A DNA stretch of 41,049 nucleotides from Planctomycetaceae bacterium (GTDB lineage Bacteria > Planctomycetota > Planctomycetia > Planctomycetales > Planctomycetaceae). Below, piece after piece: positions 1 to 6,516 of the stretch. The stretch lies in contig JADZEF010000120.1 in the NCBI GenBank assembly GCA_020850695.1, positions 1 to 41,049 of the forward strand, written 5' to 3'. The notes below the pieces were generated by a model, which was not told where the DNA came from, searched no databases, and saw nothing but the letters and a program-made list of their open reading frames with translations. Position numbers and translations under genes: made by a program. The first letter of the stretch is position 1; every line of letters starts with the position of its first letter.

Positions 1-1
1 G

Positions 2-394
2 GCTGGCCCCTTATTGTCTCATGGGTCATTGGAAGTGTGGGATGCGGACAACGCGATCGACGCATGGACGAGCGAGGTTGCGTCGCAGGAGTGTCTCCAG
101 GCAGGGTTGGCCGTGCTGATATTCCTTCGCGAGAAAGGCCGCCTTCCGACGTCGTTTGAGGACATGCGGAATGCGCGAGTCGTCTCGGCAGCGCCTCTGG
201 ACCCGTGGTCAAGAAGTTCGAGTCCGCTTCAATTCCAGCACAATGTGAAGGACGTTCGAATCTGGAGCGTCGGCCGCTCCGGCGATGAGGGTGATGTTGG
301 AGTGGGTTTCTATGCGTCGGATTACGATCTCAATGGGGTTGGAATTCCGGCCGATCCTGACGTGGCTGAGGCCGAGGTGCCACAGGCGAAATGA
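2..394 (+). CDS. C-terminal part of a small protein of unknown function (5' end outside window)
   Basis: The reading frame is open to the left edge of the window and ends at a TGA at 392-394, so only the 3' part is visible. A TTG at 14 could serve as a start but has no clear ribosome site, and I treat the gene as truncated by the window. The text has a pattern often seen in planctomycete proteins of unknown function. There is a helix (LQAGLAVLIFLREKGRLP), then LPTSFEDM, then a DPWS motif followed by PLQF, and finally a strand-rich stretch with IWSVGRSGDEGD. This resembles the C-terminal part of type II secretion pseudopilin-like or pilin-derived proteins, where the LP-x-DPW-x-VGxDGxDD layout is common. 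That resemblance is recalled, not searched. No function can be assigned. Confidence 0.6.
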   Translation, partial: AGPLLSHGSLEVWDADNAIDAWTSEVASQECLQAGLAVLIFLREKGRLPTSFEDMRNARVVSAAPLDPWSRSSSPLQFQHNVKDVRIWSVGRSGDEGDVGVGFYASDYDLNGVGIPADPDVAEAEVPQAK

Positions 395-465
395 GCAATA
401 GCGCATGACCAGTGCCCGCAAGACCTTACCAACCCTCAACCCCCGGCGAATCTGATTGCAGTCGC

Positions 466-653
466 GTAGGGCAGGCTCCCGCCTGCCCTACTCAAGTACC
501 CAACGACGGGACTGGCGCGGGCGATGGAAGGCATTGCGAACCCGCAAGCGCGGGGTGCGAGGGGGCGGCCTGGGGGCGCTACGCCGCGAGCGGCTGAAGA
601 GATGGGTCGGCTTTCGCAGAGCCTCAGTGACGTAGGGCCGGAACCTGCCCTAC
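466..653. repeat. REPIN-like inverted pair of GTAG-headed hairpins
   Basis: The left hairpin (466-491) is a perfect palindrome: GTAGGGCAGGC, a TCCC loop, then GCCTGCCCTAC. The right hairpin (632-653) is imperfect: GTAGGGC..GG, an AA loop, CC..GCCCTAC. Read on the minus strand, the right copy begins GTAGGGCAGG-T-TCC, matching the left copy's GTAGGGCAGG-C-TCC. The two are therefore inverted relatives about 140 bases apart. The GTAG head followed by a hairpin is the known layout of REP sequences, and an inverted pair is a REPIN. The interior holds a separate dispersed repeat (505-600). Confidence 0.55.
505..600. repeat. Dispersed repeat, copy 1
   Basis: The 46 bases from 505 to 550 match 2376-2421 almost exactly; both begin GACGGGACTGGCGCGGGCGA. 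After a divergent GC-rich stretch the similarity resumes (GGCGCTACGYCGCGAGCGGCTGA). Neither copy lies in a credible gene. Both are preceded by CCTGCCCT, so the repeat may travel together with the flanking hairpin sequences. Confidence 0.65.
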
Positions 654-663
654 GGGACTTAGA

Positions 664-1263
664 TCACGATTCGCTGTCGACGGCAAAAACTTCGCCGAAT
701 CCGGATTCGCGGGCGAGGCGATCCGCTTCTTCAACAACTTCGGGCCGACGAATCAGGACGGGATAGCTGTCGGACGCGATGTCGATGCAGAGCAGGGCTA
801 GGTTGATCGACCGGAGATGGTCGCCAATCTGATTGAGGAACTCGTCCGTCGGCAGCCCCTGCCATTCGTCTTCGTCGGCCAACCAGGACCAGCGTCCGGT
901 GCGAACGAACTTCTTCAAGAGGCGGTCAATCTCGGATCGGACCCGCTTCGGATCTTCTTTCCAATCGAACTCGACCAAATCCCCCCGATCGGTCAATCCG
1001 TCCACAAGGGTCAGCCAGACAAGATCGGGCTCGTCCTCATCCATCATTCGATTGGACATTCGCTCCGGAAAGCGTGCGGCATAGGCTGAGGGATCGGCGG
1101 CAGCCAGCTCGATTTCCTGACCCAGGGATTTGTCTTTGGGAAGCAACAGTGCCGCCAGTTGAACCACGTTCGAAACGGACCTTTTCGGCTTCGCGGGTTT
1201 GCGCTTTGTCGCTTTCTTCTTCGGAGGAGAGGAGCTCGGCTTTGAGGTGGGCTTCTTCTTCAT
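664..1263 (-). CDS. DUF6630-like protein with lysine-rich N-terminal tail
   Basis: This is a 199-residue protein. Residues 1-30 form a lysine, serine and proline tail of the kind seen on nucleic-acid-associated or disordered proteins. The folded part begins near residue 31. It contains WLTLVDGLTDRGDLVEFDWK (about 84-102) and, near the end, LLCIDIASDSYPVLI followed by a helix ending ADRLARESGF. This resembles the DUF6630 family, a cytoplasmic family of unknown function with the same 'L-D-L..G-L-ELDWK..DSY' landmarks; the match is from memory. The ATG at 1263 has no strong ribosome site. There is no signal peptide or membrane segment. The gene stands alone between repeat-rich and empty stretches, with the next gene starting about 890 bases upstream on the same strand. 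Confidence 0.7.
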   Translation of the reverse strand: MKKKPTSKPSSSPPKKKATKRKPAKPKRSVSNVVQLAALLLPKDKSLGQEIELAAADPSAYAARFPERMSNRMMDEDEPDLVWLTLVDGLTDRGDLVEFDWKEDPKRVRSEIDRLLKKFVRTGRWSWLADEDEWQGLPTDEFLNQIGDHLRSINLALLCIDIASDSYPVLIRRPEVVEEADRLARESGFGEVFAVDSES

Positions 1264-1558
1264 GTTGGACGCTCAGCACAGCGGGGGTGGGATGACGTCG
1301 GAAAATCAGGCAGCACAATACGGAGAGCTCGTCCCGCCGTCCATCAGTGCCAGTCCAGTTGAGTCCGTCAGTCCGTCCCACATCTACACCTGCCTATCCG
1401 CCGCATCAGCAGGAGACCACCCGCGACTTTCCGGAGGCCGGGGTCGTGGGGCAGGGCGACCCTTCGGGGGGCCTGCTTGGGAAGTTCTGGTCTGGTGTTT
1501 CACGTTGTCGACCTGCTTCGACATCGGCCAGAACGCTCACCACCGGAAATAGCGAGCC
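1264..1558. other. Intergenic stretch without recognised features
   Basis: Reading frames on both strands here are short, lack ribosome sites and have no family resemblance. No hairpin, tandem repeat or RNA gene was seen. It is probably upstream control sequence for the 664-1263 gene plus the tail region of the next gene. Confidence 0.5.
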
Positions 1559-2149
1559 CTACTTTCGGGATCTGTGGAGCACCATGACTCCAGTTCCCAA
1601 CTCGGGGGTCTTGAATCTCAAGACCAGGGTTTTTGAGTCTCGAAGGAACGATCCCTCCCAAACGATACCGATCTCATCCATTCTCAAGCTTTTCTGCTCC
1701 CCTTCGGTCGGCTTCAGTGAGATTCTCGATTTGCCGACGAGCTCGCCGGTTACCGGTATTCGATTCTTTCCATGGGCCCCGAACCCAAATTCGCCAACGT
1801 ATTTACCGTCATCATTCTTACGGATGTGCAACGACCTTTCGTTGTCCGCGCTTTGATGGAACTTGCCATCCTTTTCCAAGACGATTTCGCCAGTCCACTG
1901 TCCAACGAAGGGGTCGATGTTCGTCGCAGGAGACGTTTCCTTCTTCCGATCGTTCCCGTCCGTCTCCCCGGTCTCAAGCTTCTTCAGTCGTTGCTCCAAT
2001 TGGAGAATTACCTGCGCCAGGTTCGCGAGTTCTAAGGAATGTTTGTCGATAGCAATCTTGACCTCGTCAAGGTCCTTCGCATCGTCTCCCATCGCAACGC
2101 CCATAAATGTGACCACTACCAAATACGCAGGCAGCCATGTGTAGCGCAT
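1559..2149 (-). CDS. Secreted protein of unknown function with coiled coil and beta-rich domain
   Basis: This is a 196-residue protein counted from the ATG at 2149. I chose this start because it puts a clean signal peptide at the N-terminus (MRYTWLPAYLVVVTFMGVAM, then GDDAKD) and has a GGAG about 8 bases upstream. The frame stays open further upstream but that part has no protein-like character. After the signal comes a short helical segment likely to form a coiled coil (SLELANLAQVILQLEQRLKKLE). An acidic and lysine-rich linker follows. The rest is a strand-rich domain starting FVGQWTGEIVLEKDG and ending in LVLRF/VMVLHR. The FxGxWxG opening recalls lipocalin-like or other small beta-barrel domains common in planctomycete secreted proteins, but I do not recognise a specific family. 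Confidence 0.7.
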   Translation of the reverse strand: MRYTWLPAYLVVVTFMGVAMGDDAKDLDEVKIAIDKHSLELANLAQVILQLEQRLKKLETGETDGNDRKKETSPATNIDPFVGQWTGEIVLEKDGKFHQSADNERSLHIRKNDDGKYVGEFGFGAHGKNRIPVTGELVGKSRISLKPTEGEQKSLRMDEIGIVWEGSFLRDSKTLVLRFKTPELGTGVMVLHRSRK

Positions 2150-2375
2150 CGACAGGACTCCGCAGAAGGTAGAACTGAACAGCCGGTCAAACGGTGCCAT
2201 TCTGCCGACAACTTCCCATGCGATCAAGAGGTCGCCTTCATTCGTGCTGACGAGGAATTGCTGCAACCTCGTCTCCGCCACGTTGCGCAGTGAGGTTGAC
2301 CGAGTTGATCAACGAGAAAAGGAGCCAACCAGAACTGCATTGCGTTGCCCGGGTATTGTGCCTGCCCTCCCCAGT

Positions 2376-2520
2376 GACGGGACTGGCGCGGGCGATGGAA
2401 GGCATTGCGAACCCGCAAGCGTTTGGTGGGGTGCGAGAAGAGACCTGGGCGCTACGTCGCGAGCGGCTGAGGAGGCCGAGCACCCGATTGAGGTGGGAAG
2501 GCAATGCGAACCCGCAAGCG
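2376..2520. repeat. Dispersed repeat, copy 2 plus partial third copy
   Basis: 2376-2421 matches 505-550. A second shared block follows near 2450-2475 (CGCGAGCGGCTGA). At 2496-2520 the core GCGAACCCGCAAGCG appears again after GGAAGGCAAT, giving a tandem partial copy about 95 bases downstream. Confidence 0.65.
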
Positions 2521-2586
2521 TGTGGTGGCGGTTGCGTGGGAGGCGGCGGGGTGTTTCTGGAGGACGGGATCGTTCAGTTGATGAGG

Positions 2587-2612
2587 TCGTCCTTGCTGGC
2601 GCTTCGGGCTCC
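2587..2612 (-). repeat. Dispersed 26-base motif just past a stop codon
   Basis: On the minus strand this reads GAGCCCGAAGCGCCAGCAAG followed by GACGAC. It sits about 20 bases downstream of the stop of the minus-strand lipoprotein gene (2631). A near-identical copy on the plus strand (20451-20476) begins 11 bases after the stop of a DUF1501 gene. The shared position after stop codons hints at a role at transcript ends or an insertion preference. Confidence 0.5.
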
Positions 2613-2630
2613 TGGCGGGGGCCTCGGCCG

Positions 2631-3548
2631 TTACTTCTTCGCGGGCGCTCCGCGCACGGTCTCTGGATTGGGCTGGGTCGCGAATTCGCGTTCGACCTGG
2701 CGGGCCTGCATGCGTCCGGTGATGTGTCCGCCGATGACGCCGGCCACGTAGATCGGGAAACCGCCGCCCGCAACAAGATTGCCGGCCGCATTTCCCACGT
2801 ACGTTCCGTACGCGGGATACAGGACGCGATACGCTTCGAGCTCGTCCGCCTGGCGTCCCTCGGCGCGGAAGTAGCTCACTGCATCGTTGGTGGCGACGGC
2901 TTCGTAATACAGCGGGGCGATTGGCAGGAGATAGCCCGCGGCATAGGTTCCCTTGTAGTAGCGGGTGGCGAAGTCCTTCGCGTGTCCCCCTTCGTGCACG
3001 GCCACGGCGGGGATGTCGGAGTAGAGGTGGATCGTTTCGGTGAAAGGGTTGTAGTGGTCGCCGCCGAAGACGCGCCCGGGGAGAAGCGTTTCGCCCACCC
3101 AGCTCAGCGTGCCGAGCGAGTACTTCCAGCCCCACCCGACGGACTTGTTGGCGACCAGTCGCCGCCAGTCGTCGCAGGGGTCGTACTGGTTGAGGCGGAC
3201 CTTGACGTGGTCGAGATCGTTGCTGGCGAGGTACTCCGAGACGGCGTTCTCGGTCTCGGGCGAGATGCGGTGATTCTCCATGCGGGAGTTCCACATGGTG
3301 ATTTTGGAGGGGATGCCGAAGACCCAGCCGACGCCGTCGAGGACGGCGTGCGGCTTGCCGCGGACGACCTGCGGTCCGGATTCGGAGCGAAGGGCGACGG
3401 GGCGGGCGTCTTCGCGGACCGTGCCGTAGCGGTAGGGAGCGGTGGCGCAGCCTGCCGTCGCGCCCGGCAGGCATGCGGACAGGCAGAGGATGGCGAGGAA
3501 CCGAAGCCCGCCGCGTGAATGGTGCGCCGACCGTCGGAATCCGATCAT
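2631..3548 (-). CDS. Putative lipoprotein with HEGGH zinc-metalloprotease-like motif
   Basis: This is a 305-residue protein. The ATG at 3548 has an AAGG about 7 bases upstream. The N-terminus is basic, then hydrophobic, and ends in a TAGC lipobox-like site (Cys34), so it is probably a lipoprotein. Residues 185-189 are HEGGH, fitting the HExxH zinc-binding signature of zincin peptidases, in the context AVAVHEGGHAKDFATRYYKG. A glutamate in DELEAYR (235-241) is placed where a third zinc ligand occurs in many such folds. C-terminal to it is a glycine- and alanine-rich hydrophobic stretch that could be a membrane segment. The glycine pair inside HEGGH is compatible with the motif. It may instead be a pseudo-enzyme or a structural envelope protein. 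The gene is alone on its strand between the repeat region and the 3549-3884 gap. Confidence 0.72.
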   Translation of the reverse strand: MIGFRRSAHHSRGGLRFLAILCLSACLPGATAGCATAPYRYGTVREDARPVALRSESGPQVVRGKPHAVLDGVGWVFGIPSKITMWNSRMENHRISPETENAVSEYLASNDLDHVKVRLNQYDPCDDWRRLVANKSVGWGWKYSLGTLSWVGETLLPGRVFGGDHYNPFTETIHLYSDIPAVAVHEGGHAKDFATRYYKGTYAAGYLLPIAPLYYEAVATNDAVSYFRAEGRQADELEAYRVLYPAYGTYVGNAAGNLVAGGGFPIYVAGVIGGHITGRMQARQVEREFATQPNPETVRGAPAKK

Positions 3549-3884
3549 GGATCACCTTCAGCGCGGGGCGCGACCGATCTGAACCGTGACGGGACGATGC
3601 CGCCGGAGTTCAGGCACCGGGATGGAATTGGGGGAAGAGGCGAACGGGGGCGAGCGCCGTGTGGAACGGAATGCTGAGGGGGCGGGTCTTATAGCATGCC
3701 GCCGCGTGGTGGCGGAAGACGAGTGTGGCGGGCGAGGTTTACGAGATTACGCAATAGGAGAGGCTGTGCGGTCGGACGTTGCGGCGACTGCGGAGGTTTG
3801 CGCTGGGGCCACGCAAACGACGGATTGACGGAGAGGATAGAAGGGTTGTTTGCGTTTGGATGGCTGAATGGTGGTGGTTGTCGG
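3549..3884. other. Intergenic stretch without recognised features
   Basis: This lies between two minus-strand genes: upstream of the lipoprotein gene and downstream of the PQQ-repeat protein gene. It should contain the lipoprotein gene's promoter. I saw no clear -10/-35 pair, hairpin or RNA gene. Confidence 0.5.
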
Positions 3885-5192
3885 TCAAGGGTTTGGCGGG
3901 TCTTCGACCGGGAGTTCGACGCAGACGATTTCGGTGTCGTTGCGGGCGTAGACGCGGCGTCCGGTGAATGCGGGGTGGGCCCAGGTGTCGCCGAGGATTT
4001 TGGCGCGGGCGTGTTCCTGGTAGTTTTGAGGAGTGAGCGTGGCGAGGACCAGTTCGCCCTTGGCGTTGAGGGCGAGGACGTCGTTTGTTCCCTGCAAGGC
4101 GACGATTGAGGCGTGGGGGTTGCGGTCGCGCGGGGTGAGGGTGTTGCCGTCGTCCCAGAGCTTTTTGCCGGTTGCCACTTCGAAGCAGGTGAGGCCGTAT
4201 TGTTTGTCGAGCAGGTAGGCGTGGCCGTCGCGGCAGAGGGGCTGGGACATGAGACCGCGCAGGTGGCGGTTTTCTTCCCAGAGGAGTGACGCGGCGCCGT
4301 TGGCGGCGGGGCGGATGGCGTTCGACCCTTCCCAGTACCCGCACACGAGGACGGTTTTCTGATGGAAGACGGGCGTTGCGATGGAGACGCCGTAGGTGAC
4401 GGGATAGGGGACGCTCCAGAGGGGGATGCCGCGACGGGGGTCGAGAGCGCGGATGTGGGAGGGGGTCCAGCAGATGAGCTGCTGTATTCCTTCGACGGAG
4501 ATGAGGATGGGAGTTGCGTATCCGGCGGCGTCGGACAGGGCGCTCCAGACGGTGGCCCCGGTGTGACGATTGAGTGCGAGGATGCTGCCGGCGTACTGGG
4601 CCCCGGGCTGAAGGATGACCAGGTCTTCGTAGATGAAGGGGGAACCCGAGTAACCCCATTCCTGGAGTCGGCCGAAGCGATTGCGGAGGAGGTGCGTCGA
4701 CCAGAGGGTTTGGCCGGTTGCGAGGTTCAGGCAGTGGACATCACCGACGGCGCCGACGGTGTAGACACGGCCGTCGTGGATTGTTGGTGCGGCGCGGGGG
4801 CCGGTGCCGTAATCGAGCTTGCCGTACTCGACCGGGTATTCGACCGACCAGAGCGTTTCGCCGGTGTCGGCCTTGAGGCAGAGGATGCGTTCGACTTCGG
4901 CGGGCTCTTTGCGGCGGTCGGTGACAACCACCCGCTCTCCCGCCACGGAAACGCCTGAATAGCCGCCTCCAATGGGCTTTTTCCAAAGCGACGTCAGGCC
5001 CTCCTCGGGCCACTTGCGGGGAATGGCGGGTGCGTGCCAGGTGCCGTCACCCCGGGGGCCGCGCCAGGCGGGCCAGTCTTCCGCGCGGGTCGCGTCGAAG
5101 ACGCTCCCGCAAGCGACAAAGAACAGAGCCGCGACCGCGCGGAGAATTCGGCGCGTCGCGGCTTCAGAATCGCTGCACGGTCGCCGGTGCAT
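3885..5192 (-). CDS. Secreted PQQ-like beta-propeller repeat protein
   Basis: This is a 435-residue protein counted from the ATG at 5192. That start places a hydrophobic signal segment (ILRAVAALFFVACG) near residues 16-29; the frame is open further upstream but without protein-like content. The mature part opens with EDWPAWRGPRGDG (38-50), the classic entry of planctomycete PQQ-binding-like beta-propellers. Blade repeats of the form 'ADTGETLW', 'LATGQTLW', 'RHTGATVW' and 'VATGKKLWDDG' follow. These are the WD-like PQQ repeats of the BamB/alcohol-dehydrogenase superfamily. Real PQQ-enzyme catalytic residues are not evident, so it is more likely a binding or scaffold protein in the envelope than a dehydrogenase. 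The PVC small basic protein gene ends 111 bases upstream on the same strand; the two could share a transcript. Confidence 0.88.
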   Translation of the reverse strand: MHRRPCSDSEAATRRILRAVAALFFVACGSVFDATRAEDWPAWRGPRGDGTWHAPAIPRKWPEEGLTSLWKKPIGGGYSGVSVAGERVVVTDRRKEPAEVERILCLKADTGETLWSVEYPVEYGKLDYGTGPRAAPTIHDGRVYTVGAVGDVHCLNLATGQTLWSTHLLRNRFGRLQEWGYSGSPFIYEDLVILQPGAQYAGSILALNRHTGATVWSALSDAAGYATPILISVEGIQQLICWTPSHIRALDPRRGIPLWSVPYPVTYGVSIATPVFHQKTVLVCGYWEGSNAIRPAANGAASLLWEENRHLRGLMSQPLCRDGHAYLLDKQYGLTCFEVATGKKLWDDGNTLTPRDRNPHASIVALQGTNDVLALNAKGELVLATLTPQNYQEHARAKILGDTWAHPAFTGRRVYARNDTEIVCVELPVEDPPNP

Positions 5193-5303
5193 GGTGCTGC
5201 GCCTGGCGAGGAGGAATGCGTTGGCCAAAACCCTTTGCGGATCGAACGCACGGCCCCCGTGACCCGTGCGGATTCCCGATTGGCGAAAGTGTGCCGGCAC
5301 GGC

Positions 5304-5558
5304 TCACTTCTTGCCGCCACCCTTCGCGGGAGCGGCACCCTTCCCTGCGGCAGCGGCGCCTTCCTCCTCCTTTTTTTCCTTCTTTTTCTTTTTACCGACC
5401 GCCGACCGGACGACGCGCACCTTCGGCAAGCCGATCGGGCTCTGGCCTTCGGTAAATCGGTCTTCTTCCTTCAGAACGACGACCCGTTCCGCACGCTTCA
5501 ACACATTGCGGGTTCGCGCCAGGCGCCCCTTCCGCTTCAGACTCTTGTCAATCGTCAT
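5304..5558 (-). CDS. PVC-superphylum small basic protein (TIGR04137-like)
   Basis: This is an 84-residue protein. The start at 5558 is well supported by GAGGA five bases upstream. The conserved core is [36 protein letters not shown] and GLPKVRVVR. This matches the small basic protein known from Planctomycetes, Verrucomicrobia, Chlamydiae and relatives, proposed as a PVC signature protein and thought to act near the ribosome or nucleic acid. The C-terminal third is a low-complexity tail of lysine and glutamate followed by alanine, glycine and lysine, longer than the conserved core needs. The tail is probably disordered and lineage-specific. Upstream (minus strand) is an empty gap and then a zinc-ribbon membrane protein; downstream is the beta-propeller gene. 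The family match is from memory but the core is distinctive. Confidence 0.85.
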   Translation of the reverse strand: MTIDKSLKRKGRLARTRNVLKRAERVVVLKEEDRFTEGQSPIGLPKVRVVRSAVGKKKKKEKKEEEGAAAAGKGAAPAKGGGKK

Positions 5559-5797
5559 GTCTATCCTCGAAACGCAAAGCGCCGGCTGACAGATCGGCCT
5601 GCCCGAGAACGCAACCGGGGCCGCGCTCGGGGAAGCCGAGCATGATAAGGCCACTACGCCCCCGCTGCAATCGACATTCAAGTCCCGAAGGTGCCGAGAC
5701 TGCCATGCCGCCCCATGCCGGCAGTGTCATTCCACGAATCCGCCAACCCGCGAGAAGCGACTAACCCCAGGACAGTCCTTCCGCAACGCAGACGAAC

Positions 5798-6067
5798 TTA
5801 CTGAAGACGGCGCACGTTCGTCGTAAAAATGGTCCGGCATTGGTCGCACCGCATCTCGGCGTCATCCAAGGGGTCGTGCGCAATGATCGTCGTGTTCGGA
5901 CTGCGACAGGATGGGCACTGGGGATGCGGCAGTCCCAGGGGCCATTCCAGGACGTCGACGTGGACCAACCGGTGCCAGAACGACGCCGCAGTGGAATAGC
6001 CGAACAGGCCGATGCTGAGTGTCATCACCAGCGTGGACGCAATCCGAGCGTAAGGAATTGGCGGCAT
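5798..6067 (-). CDS. Small membrane-anchored zinc-ribbon protein
   Basis: This is an 89-residue protein. An N-terminal hydrophobic helix (IASTLVMTLSIGLFGYSTAA, about 9-28) is followed by a polar segment. A four-cysteine zinc ribbon then follows: CPSC at about 51-54 and CDQC some 20 residues later, ending CRTIF. The layout (one helix, then a cytoplasmic or periplasmic zinc ribbon) is common in short planctomycete proteins of unknown role. The ATG at 6067 lacks a strong ribosome site; an internal ATG at residue 15 is possible. Protein-like composition and the paired CxxC motifs argue that it is real despite its size. Confidence 0.6.
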   Translation of the reverse strand: MPPIPYARIASTLVMTLSIGLFGYSTAASFWHRLVHVDVLEWPLGLPHPQCPSCRSPNTTIIAHDPLDDAEMRCDQCRTIFTTNVRRLQ

Positions 6068-6516
6068 GGAGGTGGGAAGTGCGAGGCGGGAAGGTCAGGC
6101 AGAGTTTCAGGCGGGAACGAAATTTTCCTCCGGCAGGGAATGTCCTGCAAGGGCTGACGCCGCAACGTCGGAAAATCCCGGAAAACACCTCCATTTTTCA
6201 GAATTCACAACGGGGATGCGGACGCACAGCACGGAATGCGGTACCCGCGTTTTGACGAAGTGGCAGGCGATCGCGTGCCGCAAGAGGCCCAGGAATCACC
6301 CACCACATTCTGTGACCGGCAGGATGAGGCATGCTCTCCGGAGTGCCCGGTCCGCCACGCCTCGGCTGAGGAATTCGTCGCGAAGCCGCCATGTCGCACT
6401 GACAATGACAACCGCGAATCGAAGCGGTTTGGTGGCGGCCGGGATATCGCGACTTCTAGAGTGACTAAGGAATGGTTCTGATCAGCCACCTGGCCATCGA
6501 AGGCGAGATCCCTCGC
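6068..6516. other. Divergent intergenic region
   Basis: This lies between a minus-strand small gene and the plus-strand PSCyt1 gene and should carry both promoters. It includes a relatively AT-rich patch around 6175-6215. No convincing promoter hexamers, riboswitch, hairpin or RNA gene could be assigned by eye. Confidence 0.5.

Larger units (their letters stand above)
2150..2630. other. Repeat-rich intergenic region
   Basis: No credible gene lies here. The stretch holds the second copy of the 505-600 repeat, a shorter third copy, and a 26-base motif next to the following gene's stop codon (all listed separately). The frames running through it on both strands are by-products of GC-rich repeat sequence. 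Confidence 0.6.

Noticed and set aside
505..2520. Repeats near 505 and 2376 as a CRISPR array
   Set aside because: Only two to three degenerate copies, almost 2 kb apart, with no regular spacers and no cas genes.
5559..5797. Possible tRNA or small RNA in a GC-rich hairpin-bearing gap
   Set aside because: CTCGG-GGAAG-CCGAG and nearby pairs do not make a cloverleaf, and no T-loop or anticodon arm could be placed.
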